The translations under genes and the position numbers were made by a program. From Maricaulis sp963975345 (GTDB lineage Bacteria > Pseudomonadota > Alphaproteobacteria > Caulobacterales > Maricaulaceae), in assembly GCF_963975345.1 (NCBI RefSeq), contig NZ_CAXBGE010000002.1, positions 1 to 64,000 of the forward strand: a stretch of 64,000 bases of DNA. Reading direction: 5' to 3'. Position 1 is the first letter of the stretch. Each line of letters begins with the position of its first letter. The notes under the pieces are model-generated. The model was not told the DNA's origin, did not search any database, and saw only the letters and a program-made list of their open reading frames with translations. Shown here piece by piece: positions 50,018-58,801 of the stretch.

Positions 50018-51481
50018 CTAGCGGAAGGGTGGCTCATCGAAACTTCGCAGCTTGCGCGAATGCAGTGCCGCGCCGCGATCCCGCTTGAGGATCTCGACCG
50101 TCTCAATGCCGGCGGCCAAATGTTCCGACACCGAGCGCTGATAGAACAGATTGGCGGCGCCGGGCAGTTTCAACTCGCCATGCAGAGGCTTGTCGGAAAC
50201 GCAGAGCAAAGTGCCATAGGGCACGCGCAGGCGCAGGCCATTGGCGGCAATCGTCGCCGATTCCATATCGACGGCGATGGCGCGCGACTGGTTGATCCGC
50301 CGCGCCTGGGCGGCATAGCGCAATTCCCAATTCCGGTCCGCGAAAGTCGCGACGGTGCCGGTGCGCAGGCGTGCTTTTAGCGCTTCGCCCTTATCGCCGC
50401 TGACGCGGGCAACGGCACTGGCCAGCGCGATCTGGATCTCGGCAATCGGCGGCACCGGCACTTCGATCGGCAGGTCTTCGTCGAGCACGCCGTCATAACG
50501 CAGATAGGCGTGGGCCAACACGTAATCGCCTAGACGCTGGGAATGACGCAGCCCGCCGCAATGGCCGATCATCAGCCAGCATTGCGGCCGCAGCACAGCG
50601 AGATGGTCGGTGATGGTTTTCGCATTCGACGGACCCACCCCGATATTGACCAGGGTGATGCCGCGGCCGCCCGGTGCCTTGAGGTGGTAGGCCGGCATCT
50701 GGAAGCGCCGCCAGGGCGCGCCCTCGACGACGGCGTGGGCATTGGGCGTCTCCGCATCGACTTCGACAAAGCCGGCGGCGGAGAAGGACTCATAATGATT
50801 ATCCTCCTTCAGCTGCCGGATCGCCCAAGCCGTGAAGGCATCGACATAGCGGTGATAATTGGTGAAGAGGATGAATTGCTGCGCATCCTCATAGGGTGTG
50901 CCGGTATAGTGGCGCAGCCGCTGCAGTGAAAAATCGACGCGCGGCGCGGCAAACAGGCTCAGCGGCCGCACCTCGCCCGGGGTTGATGGGCTGAGGCCAT
51001 TGGGCAGATCATCATTGACCTTGCTCAGATCGGCATAGGGGAAATGGCTGACCAGTTCGGCCGGGCTGGCCGCATCCATGTCGAGATGATCGGTATCATC
51101 GAGCGCGTAGGAAAACGGCATTTCAACCGACGACAAACCGGTCTCGATCGTGATCTCATACTCGTCACTGAGCAGGGTCAATTGTTCGATCAGATAGTCG
51201 CGGAACAGTTCGGGATGGGTGATCGAAATGGCGTAAACGCCGGTATCCGTAAACTTTCCGAACGCCCGGCTGACCGGCGGCGGCGGGCCGTCCGGCAAAT
51301 AGGTCACCCGCAATTCGGGATAGGCGAAAGCACCGGCGGCACGGGCTTCAGGACTGGGTGGAGGACCGCCATCGAGGAAGGCTTTGAGGGCGGTCTGGAG
51401 ACGCACAACGGAGGCCTGGTACAGCACAACAAGCTGATCAACGGCGTCGGAAGGCGAATTCGCGATCTGAAAAGGCATCAT
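50018..51481 (-). CDS. amn: AMP nucleosidase
   Basis: 487 residues. An N-terminal AMP-nucleosidase-specific domain (about 1-180) precedes the nucleoside-phosphorylase-fold domain: ITLVNIGVGPSNAKTITDHL, RPQCWLMIGHCGGLRHSQRL, YVLAHAYLRYDGVLD and AIAVDMESATIAANGLRLRV. It hydrolyses AMP to adenine and ribose 5-phosphate and controls adenylate levels. Length matches the E. coli enzyme. A 150-base gap upstream is shared with the divergent lysAC gene; no riboswitch is recognised there. Confidence 0.95.
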   Translation of the reverse strand: MMPFQIANSPSDAVDQLVVLYQASVVRLQTALKAFLDGGPPPSPEARAAGAFAYPELRVTYLPDGPPPPVSRAFGKFTDTGVYAISITHPELFRDYLIEQLTLLSDEYEITIETGLSSVEMPFSYALDDTDHLDMDAASPAELVSHFPYADLSKVNDDLPNGLSPSTPGEVRPLSLFAAPRVDFSLQRLRHYTGTPYEDAQQFILFTNYHRYVDAFTAWAIRQLKEDNHYESFSAAGFVEVDAETPNAHAVVEGAPWRRFQMPAYHLKAPGGRGITLVNIGVGPSNAKTITDHLAVLRPQCWLMIGHCGGLRHSQRLGDYVLAHAYLRYDGVLDEDLPIEVPVPPIAEIQIALASAVARVSGDKGEALKARLRTGTVATFADRNWELRYAAQARRINQSRAIAVDMESATIAANGLRLRVPYGTLLCVSDKPLHGELKLPGAANLFYQRSVSEHLAAGIETVEILKRDRGAALHSRKLRSFDEPPFR

Positions 51482-51636
51482 CGCCAGTCTCTTGCACGAA
51501 TCTCAGCAAGGGTAAACGCGAAACTCCCGGATGCAGGCATAACCCGCGAGGTGCAGGTTGATAGCCAACTATCCATTGGCCGCAAGCCACCAAGCCTGTA
51601 AGGAGCCGGGCGCCCTCAAACGGGCAGGAGACAATG

Positions 51637-54264
51637 ATGGATAACGCACAAAACTGGATCGTTCTGAAATTCGGCGGCACCAGCGTCAAGTCGCTGGCCA
51701 ATTGGCGCGTGATATCCAAACGCATTCAAACCCTTCGCTCGGAGGGCAAGCGCGTCTTCGTGGTCCATAGCGCGCTGGCCGGCATCTCCAACCAGCTCGA
51801 AGCGCTCATGTCGGCGGCCATGGCGGGCCAGGGCGAGGCGGAACTCGCGGCGATTAAAGCTCAGCATATCGAGCTCGCGGAAGAACTGGGCCTCGATGGC
51901 GAAACCGTGCTGGCGCCCTTCTTCGCCGAACTGATGCAGCTGCGCGCCGGACTGGCCTTGACCGGCGATGCCTCGCCGCGCTCGCGCGCCCGCATCATGG
52001 CGCAGGGCGAGCTGATGGCGACGAGCCTCAGCGCCGCCTGGCTCAATCAGACCGGCCTCGCATGCCAGTGGCTCGACGCGCGCGATCTGCTGACCAGCCG
52101 CACCGGCGGCGCGGTCAGCGGGTATCTCAGCGCGGACTGCAGCTATGCCCCTGACGCCGATCTGCATCATCGACTCGATGATGCAGCGTCCAGCGTCACC
52201 CTCACGCAAGGCTTCATTGCCCGCCGCCCCGATGGTGATACCGCCCTGCTCGGCCGCGGCGGCTCGGACACGTCGGCCGCCTATTTCGCGGCCAAGCTCG
52301 GCGCCGAGCGGCTGGAAATATGGACCGATGTCCCCGGCTTCTTCTCCGCCGATCCGCGCCTGACTGGTGCAGCGCGCCAGATCAAGGCGCTGAGCTATGA
52401 CGAAGCCCAGGAAATCGCCTCGATGGGCGGCTCGGTGCTGCATCCGCGCGCCATCGCGCCGGTACGCAAGGCCGGGATCGAAATGCAGGTGCTGTGCACC
52501 CACCGCCCGGAGATGAGCGGCACGAAAATCAGCGCCAGCCCGTCCGAGGACGCCCCGCGCCTGAAGGCCGTCTCCGTCAAGTTCGGCGTCCGCCTGATCA
52601 CGCTCGAGAGCGATGGCATGTGGCATGCGGCCGGCTTCCTCGCCAGCGCGTTTGAGCCCTTCGCCCGCCATGGCGTCTCGATCGATCTGGTCTCAACCTC
52701 ACAGACCTCCGTCACGGTCTCGCTTGATGCCGATCCGAGCCTCACCCCGGCCGTACTGGCCGCGCTCCAGAACGAGCTGGCCACCATCGCCCGGGTGGAG
52801 ATGATCGAGAATTGCGCCGCCGTTTCCATGGTCGGGCGCGGCGTGCGCGCCCTGCTGTCCCAACTGGGGCCGGCAATGGAGGCCTTTGCCCATTATCCCG
52901 TCCGCCTGATCAGCCAGGCCGCGAATGATCTCAACCTCACAGTCGTCGTCGATGAGGACCAGGGCAAGCCGCTCTGCCGCCGTCTGCATGACCAGCTGAT
53001 CCAGCCCAAACCGCTCGACCCGACCTTCGGCCCGAGCTGGCGCGAGATCGGTCAGAGTGATGCCGTCACCGGCGCGGCCGGCCCGGCCGCCTGGTGGCGC
53101 ACAAAACGCGACGCCCTGCTGGCGCTCTGCCCAGCCGATGCGCCGCTCTATGTCTATGATCTGGAAACCGTCAAGGCGCGCGCCGGGGCCGTTGCCGGCC
53201 TGCCGCATCTGGACCGCGGCTGGTATGCGATGAAGGCCAATGGCCATCCGGATGTTATCCGCACCGCGGTGGCCGCCGGACTCGGCGTGGAGTGCGTCTC
53301 GATTGGCGAAGTGCATGCAGCGATGGCCGCCATGCCCGGCCTGCCGGTGGACCGCATCCTGTTCACGCCGAATTTCGCGCCGCGCGGTGAATATGCCGAG
53401 GCGATCGATCTGGGCATTCACCTCACCCTCGACGGGCTGCACCCGCTGCGACACTGGCCGGAGATTTTCACCGGCTCCGAGATCACGCTGCGCATCAATC
53501 CCCAGCGTCCCGAGGGCCATCACAAACATGTCCGCACTGCCGGGCCCGACGCGAAATTCGGCCTGCATGCTGACGAATTGCCCGAGGGCATCGAGCTTGC
53601 GGCGAAGGCCGGGGCGACAATCATCGGCCTGCACGTGCATTCGGGCAGCGGCATCAGCGATCCCGATCACTGGCGCCGCGTCGGCGTCTTCCTGGCGGAG
53701 ACGGCGCGCGCCTTGCCCGATGTGCGGATTCTCGATCTCGGCGGCGGTCTCGGAGTTGATGAGGCGTCGGGCGCGCGCCGCATCGATATGGACGCGCTTG
53801 GCGCCGTGCTGACCGATCTCCACACCGCCTTCCCACAATACAGCCTTTGGCTCGAGCCGGGCCGCTTCATCATCGCCGAGGCCGGCGTATTGCTGGCCCG
53901 CGTCACCCAGCTGAAACAGACGCCCGATGCGCGCTTTGTCGGCATCAATGCCGGCATGAACAGCCTGATCCGCCCCGCGCTCTACGGCGCAAGACACGAG
54001 ATCTTCAACCTGACGAGGCTTGAGGGTTCACCGGCCTATGTCGCGGATATCGTCGGCCCGATCTGCGAAACCGCCGACCGCATGGGCGCCCAGCGTCTGT
54101 TGCCGGAGACATTCGAAGGCGATGTCTTCCTCATCGCCAATGGTGGCGCCTACGGGCGGGTGATGGCGTCGAACTATAATATGCGCGAGCCGGCCGCCGA
54201 GGCGGTGATCCAGGCGGGACACTCACCCGCTGACGCGGAACCTTGTCCCCGGTCAGCGTTGTGA
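51637..54264 (+). CDS. lysAC: Fused aspartate kinase / diaminopimelate decarboxylase
   Basis: About 875 residues carrying the first and last enzymes of lysine synthesis in one chain. Residues 1-300 are aspartokinase (VLKFGGTSVKSLANWRVISK, GRGGSDTSAAYFAAKLGAER, EIWTDVPGFFSADPR), and 310-465 are ACT regulatory domains (GVSIDLVSTSQTSVTVSLD). From about 490 comes the PLP-dependent decarboxylase: lysine in WYAMKANGHPDVI, GLHVHSGSGI, DLGGGLGV and WLEPGRFIIAEAG. AGGAG precedes ATG 51637 by six bases (ATG 51634 is alternative). The last 16 or so codons are read through a REP-like repeat (54216-54252), so the native C-terminus appears replaced. dapA and dapB are not in the window. Confidence 0.95.
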   Translation: MDNAQNWIVLKFGGTSVKSLANWRVISKRIQTLRSEGKRVFVVHSALAGISNQLEALMSAAMAGQGEAELAAIKAQHIELAEELGLDGETVLAPFFAELMQLRAGLALTGDASPRSRARIMAQGELMATSLSAAWLNQTGLACQWLDARDLLTSRTGGAVSGYLSADCSYAPDADLHHRLDDAASSVTLTQGFIARRPDGDTALLGRGGSDTSAAYFAAKLGAERLEIWTDVPGFFSADPRLTGAARQIKALSYDEAQEIASMGGSVLHPRAIAPVRKAGIEMQVLCTHRPEMSGTKISASPSEDAPRLKAVSVKFGVRLITLESDGMWHAAGFLASAFEPFARHGVSIDLVSTSQTSVTVSLDADPSLTPAVLAALQNELATIARVEMIENCAAVSMVGRGVRALLSQLGPAMEAFAHYPVRLISQAANDLNLTVVVDEDQGKPLCRRLHDQLIQPKPLDPTFGPSWREIGQSDAVTGAAGPAAWWRTKRDALLALCPADAPLYVYDLETVKARAGAVAGLPHLDRGWYAMKANGHPDVIRTAVAAGLGVECVSIGEVHAAMAAMPGLPVDRILFTPNFAPRGEYAEAIDLGIHLTLDGLHPLRHWPEIFTGSEITLRINPQRPEGHHKHVRTAGPDAKFGLHADELPEGIELAAKAGATIIGLHVHSGSGISDPDHWRRVGVFLAETARALPDVRILDLGGGLGVDEASGARRIDMDALGAVLTDLHTAFPQYSLWLEPGRFIIAEAGVLLARVTQLKQTPDARFVGINAGMNSLIRPALYGARHEIFNLTRLEGSPAYVADIVGPICETADRMGAQRLLPETFEGDVFLIANGGAYGRVMASNYNMREPAAEAVIQAGHSPADAEPCPRSAL
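54216..54252 (+). repeat. REP-like hairpin element, copy 1 (inside lysAC 3' end)
   Basis: GGGACA...TGTCCC outer arms enclose CCCGC-TGA-(C)GCGG. The sequence is nearly the same as 54603-54640. The arms of the inner stem are slightly degraded here. The lysAC stop codon lies 12 bases beyond the element. Confidence 0.8.
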
Positions 54265-54532
54265 ATTCACACGTTGAGACAGTGCCTTGCGCCTTGGTAG
54301 CCAAAGCTTATCCCCGCCCCGGTGAGCCACGCCCATAATAGCCCCACGTTTCGCCCCGACCGGTGCACAGGAAAGGACGAACGGGTGGCGCCGGGCCGGC
54401 CGCGATCAGGCCGCCCTCAATTGGCTCGAATGAGCCGGGCTTCACCGGGTTGTGGACGGTCCGCAGGGATCACTACCCCCGCATACAAACGCAGACTTCC
54501 CGACGGATCGTCCGCAATGCCCTACCCACACC

Positions 54533-54571
54533 GGGACATGATCCGGCCTCAACGAGGCCGGTGCGTGTCCC
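54533..54571 (-). repeat. REP-like hairpin element, copy 2 (inverted)
   Basis: GGGACATGAT, then CCGGCCTC-AAC-GAGGCCGG, then TGCGTGTCCC. Read on the minus strand it begins GGGACACGCACC and ends ATCATGTCCC, the same outer arms as copies 1 and 3 with a different, perfectly paired inner stem. With copy 3 it forms a head-to-head pair 31 bases apart, the arrangement of bacterial interspersed mosaic elements. Confidence 0.8.
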
Positions 54572-54602
54572 GTTTCGCGTGGTGAGCGCACACCCACCTA
54601 GT

Positions 54603-54640
54603 GGGGACACGCACCCGCTGACGCGGGAGCATGTCCCCGG
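54603..54640 (+). repeat. REP-like hairpin element, copy 3 (after nrdB stop)
   Basis: GGGGACA-CGCA-CCCGC-TGA-(C)GCGGG-AGCA-TGTCCCC: a two-level palindrome. It ends 5 bases before the nrdB stop codon on the opposite strand, so it would be transcribed at the nrdB mRNA end and could act as a terminator or 3' stabiliser. Confidence 0.85.
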
Positions 54641-54645
54641 TTGAT

Positions 54646-55677
54646 CTACTCCGCCGGCTCGACCTTCTTCGTCTTGCCCTGATCAAACATCGACCAGACG
54701 CCGTCATCGCCGTGCCAGTCGCCCTTGGTGGCGCCCTTGGAATATTCCGTGGCGCGGGCTTCGAAGAAATTGGCGTGTTCGACGCCGTTGAGGATTTCCG
54801 ACAGCCAGGGCAGCGGGTGTTTCTCGATATTGTAGATTTTCGGCAGGCCGAGCTGGCCCAGACGCCAGTCGGCGATATAGCGGATATAGGTCTTGATATC
54901 GTCCGGGGTCATGCCCTCGACTTCGCCCATTTCGAAGGCGAGTTCGATGAATTTGTCTTCGAGCGCCACGACGGTGCGGCAGCACTCAACGATATCATCC
55001 TTGACCTGCTGGCTCAGCGCGCCGGTCTCTTCGGCGAAGGCGTGGAACAGCTTGATCATGCCTTCGCAATGCAGGCTTTCATCGCGGATCGACCAGGTGA
55101 TGATCTGGCCCATGCCCTTCATCTTGTTGAGGCGCGGGAAATTCATCAACATGGCGAAGGAGGCGAACAGCTGCAGGCCTTCGGTGAAGGCGCCGAACAT
55201 CGCGACAGTGCGCAGGACGTCCTCGTTGGTCTCGACACCGAATTTTTGCATGAAGTCATGCTTATCGGCCATCGCCTTGTAATCCATGAAGGCAGAGAAT
55301 TCGCTGTCGGGCATGCCGATCGTCTCGAGCAGAAGCGCATAGGCGGCGATGTGGATCGTCTCCATATTGGAGAAGGCCGACAGCATCATCTTCACTTCGA
55401 CCGGTTTGAAGACGCGCGCATAGCGCTCCATGTAATTATCGTTCACCTCAATGTCGGACTGGGTGAAAAAGCGGAAGATCTGCGTCAGCAGATTGCGCTC
55501 ATTATCATTGAGTTTGGTCGCCCAATCCTTGCAGTCTTCACCGAGCGGAACTTCTTCCGGCATCCAGTGAACCTGCTGCTGCTTCTTCCAGAAATCATGT
55601 GCCCAGGGATAACGAAACGGCTTGTAGGCATGGCTCAGAGTCATCAAGCCCGGCAGATTTGTGGAATTCTCGGTCAT
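54646..55677 (-). CDS. nrdB: Class Ia ribonucleotide reductase, small subunit
   Basis: 343 residues. Diiron ligands appear as an Asp in TQSDIEVNDNY, Glu and His in METIHIAAY, Glu in FTEGLQLF and Glu-x2-His in RDESLHCEG. The tyrosine of the E-x2-H-x3-Y stretch (ETIHIAAY) is present, so a stable tyrosyl radical is expected. It partners NrdA to make deoxynucleotides. ATG 55675-55677 gives the normal start; the frame upstream lacks family resemblance. It is separated from nrdA by a gene for an unrelated beta-barrel, with a terminator between that gene and nrdA. Confidence 0.95.
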   Translation of the reverse strand: MTENSTNLPGLMTLSHAYKPFRYPWAHDFWKKQQQVHWMPEEVPLGEDCKDWATKLNDNERNLLTQIFRFFTQSDIEVNDNYMERYARVFKPVEVKMMLSAFSNMETIHIAAYALLLETIGMPDSEFSAFMDYKAMADKHDFMQKFGVETNEDVLRTVAMFGAFTEGLQLFASFAMLMNFPRLNKMKGMGQIITWSIRDESLHCEGMIKLFHAFAEETGALSQQVKDDIVECCRTVVALEDKFIELAFEMGEVEGMTPDDIKTYIRYIADWRLGQLGLPKIYNIEKHPLPWLSEILNGVEHANFFEARATEYSKGATKGDWHGDDGVWSMFDQGKTKKVEPAE

Positions 55678-55801
55678 AGCGGCACACCTCAGACAATTGG
55701 GAATCGGTTTTGGCCCGACACACAACATATTGCGTCTTAGGTTAGCAAAACGTCTACAGCTAGATGCGGGTTGGACTCAGTTTGACCGGGGAAAACCGAG
55801 T

Positions 55802-56620
55802 CTACCAGCGCCAATTCACCGTCACCGCGCCAAATTCTTCGCTCTCGCGGAATTTGTCGACACCAACGACATAGCGGTAATTGCGCTGGACATAGGCGAG
55901 CGAGAGGTCCGCATCGCCAATCCGCATCGCGACGCCGGCTTGGGCATCGCCGATCACTTCGCGCGAGGTCATATAGACGGCGCGATTGAAATCCATCCCC
56001 TGGGCCGGATCATACATCAGCGCCCGTCGGTCGGCGCCAGCGAAGACATACCAGCTGGGATAATCATCGGCCAGATAGCGCCCGATCCGTACTTCGGCAC
56101 CGGCACCGGCGGCCGAGCCATCGGGTCCGACGCTGACGGCTGCACGCGGGGTGAGCGAGACGTCGAGCTGATCGCCCTGACCGCGGGTCTCGAAGGGGCG
56201 TTCATAATTAACCGCGACAATGGTTCGCCGCCCGGCCGGATCGACCACAACCGGCGAATGCTCGTCCTGACCGGGGCGCACGCTGCCGAAGCTGGCATCG
56301 CGTGAAACATCGTCGAGCAGAGCGATCTGCACTGTACCGGCCGGTCCAAAGTCGAATTGCGCCGCTGGCTGAACCGTCATCGCGGCAAAGGCGTCGTGAT
56401 CGGCTTGGCTGGAACTGAGCGAAAGTGCTGTCAGGGCGACGCGGGCAGCGGAGGGCGAGAGCGGGCGCACGGCTGGCTGGACTTCAAACTGGCCCTGGAT
56501 CATCTGGCTGGTTGAGGCCCATTCGGACGCCGCCCGCCCGGGCGCCGTCAGCACATAGCTGGCCCCCGAAAACGCGATAATGCCCGCGCAAAGCAATTGT
56601 GATGTCCGTCCCAGACGCAT
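55802..56620 (-). CDS. Outer-membrane barrel, LpxR (DUF2219)-like C-terminus
   Basis: About 272 residues with a signal sequence (TSQLLCAGIIAFSGASYVLT). The C-terminal half (YPSWYVFAGADRRALMYDPA, VIGDAQAGVAMRIGDADLSL, EEFGAVTVNWRW) matches the layout of the last strands of LpxR-type lipid A deacylases (DUF2219). The N-terminal part with the LpxR active-site strands is not evident, so enzymatic activity is doubtful. It ends in an aromatic Trp as outer-membrane barrels often do. GGGGAGAG stands before ATG 56618-56620. It lies between nrdA and nrdB on the same strand. Confidence 0.6.
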   Translation of the reverse strand: MRLGRTSQLLCAGIIAFSGASYVLTAPGRAASEWASTSQMIQGQFEVQPAVRPLSPSAARVALTALSLSSSQADHDAFAAMTVQPAAQFDFGPAGTVQIALLDDVSRDASFGSVRPGQDEHSPVVVDPAGRRTIVAVNYERPFETRGQGDQLDVSLTPRAAVSVGPDGSAAGAGAEVRIGRYLADDYPSWYVFAGADRRALMYDPAQGMDFNRAVYMTSREVIGDAQAGVAMRIGDADLSLAYVQRNYRYVVGVDKFRESEEFGAVTVNWRW

Positions 56621-56789
56621 CGCACTCTCCCCAGACGCGATACAAGCAAACTCAAAGTGCGAACGCACCCTGATTCACCCTAAAGGAGAATAAGGTTAAC
56701 GGGTTTCGCGGGAGCGAGTCCACTCAAATACAGGATTCTTGGTCGATTTTTGCCAAAACGAGGGTGAGATTGGCGTGTCCGGCGCGCAG

Positions 56790-56823
56790 AAAAACGCCGG
56801 CACCTCCTGGGGAGATACCGGCG
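56790..56823 (-). terminator. Terminator after nrdA
   Basis: On the minus strand CGCCGG-TATCTCC and GGAGGTG-CCGGCG pair over most positions around a CCA loop, followed by TTTTT. It starts 29 bases after the nrdA stop and separates nrdA from the barrel gene and nrdB. Confidence 0.82.
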
Positions 56824-56851
56824 CGTTTCAGGCTTGGCGATGCGCCCGAGC

Positions 56852-58756
56852 CTATTGGCAGGCGAGGCATTCTTCGTAGTCGGTCGGCGCGGCGGCTGCG
56901 AGCGAGACCTCGATCTCGGATTTGTTCTGCGAGCCGGCATAGGCGGTGCGCTGGACCGATTTGGAGCGGCAATAATACAGCGATTTCACGCCGCGCTCCC
57001 ACGCCGTCCAGTGCAGCATGTGCAGATCCCACTTATTGATGTCACCCGGCAGGAAAACATTGAGCGATTGCGACTGGCACACAAAAGGCGTGCGATCAGC
57101 GGCATGCTCGATCACCCAGCGCTGGTCGATCTCGAAGGCGGTACGGAACAGGGCCTTCTCGTGCTCGTCGAGCGCGTCGAGATGCTGCACCGAACCTTCA
57201 TGCTCGAGAATCGAGGACCAGGTTTCCGGCTCATTGAGGCCCTTGGCATCGAGCAGGGCTTCCAGTTGTGGATTCTTGACCGTGGTCGAGCCCGACAGGG
57301 TCTTGTGGGTGTAGACATTGGCCGGGATCGGCTCGATGCCGGCGGAGACGCCGCCACAGATGATCGAGATCGACGCGGTCGGCGCGATCGCCAGTTTGTG
57401 CGAGAAGCGCGCCTTGACGCCATTCTCTTCGGCGTCACGGCAGGCGCCGCGCTCTTCGGCCAGCGTCACCGAAGCGGCATCGGCATGGGTGCGGATATGC
57501 TTGAACATTTTCATGTTCCAGGATTTCGCCATCGCCGATTCAAACGGAGCATTCATTTGCTGCAGGAAAGTGTGAAAGCCCATCAGGCCCAGCCCAACCG
57601 AGCGTTCGCAGATCGCCGAATAAACAGCGCGGTTCATTTCCGGCGGGGCGCGATCAATGAAGTCCTGCAACACGTTGTCGAGGAAGCGGAAAATATCCTC
57701 GATGAAATTGGGATCGTCCTTCCACTCAAGATATTTGGTCGCGTTCAGCGAAGACAGGCAGCACACGGCGGTGCGCTCCTTGCCGTGGTGATCGAAACCG
57801 GTCGGCAGCATGATTTCCGAACACAGATTCGACTGACGCACCTTGAGGCCCAGCTTGCGCTGGTGGGCCGGCAGATTGTCATTCACCGTGTCGGAGAAAA
57901 TGATATAGGGCTCGCCGGTCTGCAGACGCAGCTCCATCACCTTCTGCCACAGCTTGCGGGCATTGACGGTTTTGACGACCTCTTTGCTCTTCGGCGAAAT
58001 CAGCTCGAATTCCTCGTCGTCTCGTACCGCTTCCATGAAGGCATCGGTGATGTTGAGGCCGTGGTGGAGATTGAGCGATTTGCGATTGAAATCGCCAGAC
58101 GCTTTGCGAATTTCGAGGAATTCCTCGATTTCCGGATGGTGGATGTCGAGATAGACCGCCGCCGAACCACGGCGCAGCGAGCCTTGCGAAATCGCCAGGG
58201 TCAGGCTGTCCATCACGCGGATGAAGGGGATAATGCCGGAGGTCTGGCCATTGACTCCGATCTTCTCGCCGATCGAACGGACATCGCCCCAATAGGTGCC
58301 GATGCCGCCGCCATTGGAGGCGAGCCAGACATTTTCTGTCCAGGTGCCGACAATGTCGTCGAGGCTGTCACCAACCGAATTGAGGAAACAGGAGATCGGC
58401 AGGCCGCGCTCGGCGCCGCCATTCGACAGCACCGGTGTGGCCGGCATGAACCAGAGATTCGAGATGTAATCATACAGGCGCTGGGCATGTTCGGCATCGT
58501 CGGCATAGGCCGTGGCGACGCGGGCAAACATGTCCTGATAGCTTTCGTCCGGCAGCAGATAGCGGTCTTCCAGCGTGCGCTTGCCAAATTCAGTCAAAAG
58601 CGCGTCGCGGCTGCGATCAATCCGGATCGATTCCACCACGCGCAAATGCGTCGCCGCGTTCGATTTCGGCTGCCCGCGGCGGGGCGCGCGAACGCTGTCT
58701 GTGCCGCTGTCTAACTTGCGGCTGGTGGCCGAATCCGGTGGCGTCATGGTGGTCAT
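56852..58756 (-). CDS. nrdA: Class Ia ribonucleotide reductase, large subunit
   Basis: 634 residues. Active-site cysteines: PISCFLNSVGDS, SNLCSEIMLPT (Cys and catalytic Glu), TAVCCLSSLNATKY; radical-transfer tyrosines in KSLYYCRSKS; C-terminal redox pair EECLACQ. The first active-site Cys is near residue 123 rather than about 225 in E. coli: the N-terminal ATP-cone (overall activity site) is missing, and no cone is seen in NrdB. ATG 58754-58756 is used; ATG 58747 has an AGGAG at a better distance and is an alternative. Upstream lie NrdR-like boxes, a GANTC and a CtrA-type site. Confidence 0.95.
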   Translation of the reverse strand: MTTMTPPDSATSRKLDSGTDSVRAPRRGQPKSNAATHLRVVESIRIDRSRDALLTEFGKRTLEDRYLLPDESYQDMFARVATAYADDAEHAQRLYDYISNLWFMPATPVLSNGGAERGLPISCFLNSVGDSLDDIVGTWTENVWLASNGGGIGTYWGDVRSIGEKIGVNGQTSGIIPFIRVMDSLTLAISQGSLRRGSAAVYLDIHHPEIEEFLEIRKASGDFNRKSLNLHHGLNITDAFMEAVRDDEEFELISPKSKEVVKTVNARKLWQKVMELRLQTGEPYIIFSDTVNDNLPAHQRKLGLKVRQSNLCSEIMLPTGFDHHGKERTAVCCLSSLNATKYLEWKDDPNFIEDIFRFLDNVLQDFIDRAPPEMNRAVYSAICERSVGLGLMGFHTFLQQMNAPFESAMAKSWNMKMFKHIRTHADAASVTLAEERGACRDAEENGVKARFSHKLAIAPTASISIICGGVSAGIEPIPANVYTHKTLSGSTTVKNPQLEALLDAKGLNEPETWSSILEHEGSVQHLDALDEHEKALFRTAFEIDQRWVIEHAADRTPFVCQSQSLNVFLPGDINKWDLHMLHWTAWERGVKSLYYCRSKSVQRTAYAGSQNKSEIEVSLAAAAPTDYEECLACQ

Positions 58757-58801
58757 GCTCCTCAACTCCGAGACAATTCTGTCCTGCGGCCCGCGCGTAA
58801 T

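Larger units (their letters stand above)
54265..54645. other. Intergenic region between convergent lysAC and nrdB
   Basis: 381 bases without a credible gene; short open frames here are Arg/Pro-rich and run into the repeat elements. It holds two REP-like hairpins (54533-54571 and 54603-54640), and a third overlaps the lysAC end. I compared it with RNase P RNA and tmRNA signatures and found neither. The stretch 54340-54530 contains several GC-rich short stems, but nothing I can assign. Confidence 0.6.

Noticed and set aside
51482..51636. Lysine riboswitch upstream of lysAC
   Set aside because: The leader of about 150 bases lacks the five-helix junction signatures and any terminator or sequestering stem; only a short GCCC/GGGC stem is seen.
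52699..53997. 432-codon frame opposite lysAC
   Set aside because: Antisense shadow of the fused enzyme.
54265..54645. RNase P RNA or tmRNA in the lysAC-nrdB gap
   Set aside because: The conserved GAGGAAAGTCCGGGCT-type core of RNase P RNA and a tRNA-like end of tmRNA are absent; the hairpins are explained by REP-like repeats.
56834..58714. Very long open frame opposite nrdA (626 codons)
   Set aside because: It is the mirror of the nrdA coding strand, rich in Arg, Gly and Ala, with no motifs; nrdA has all catalytic residues.
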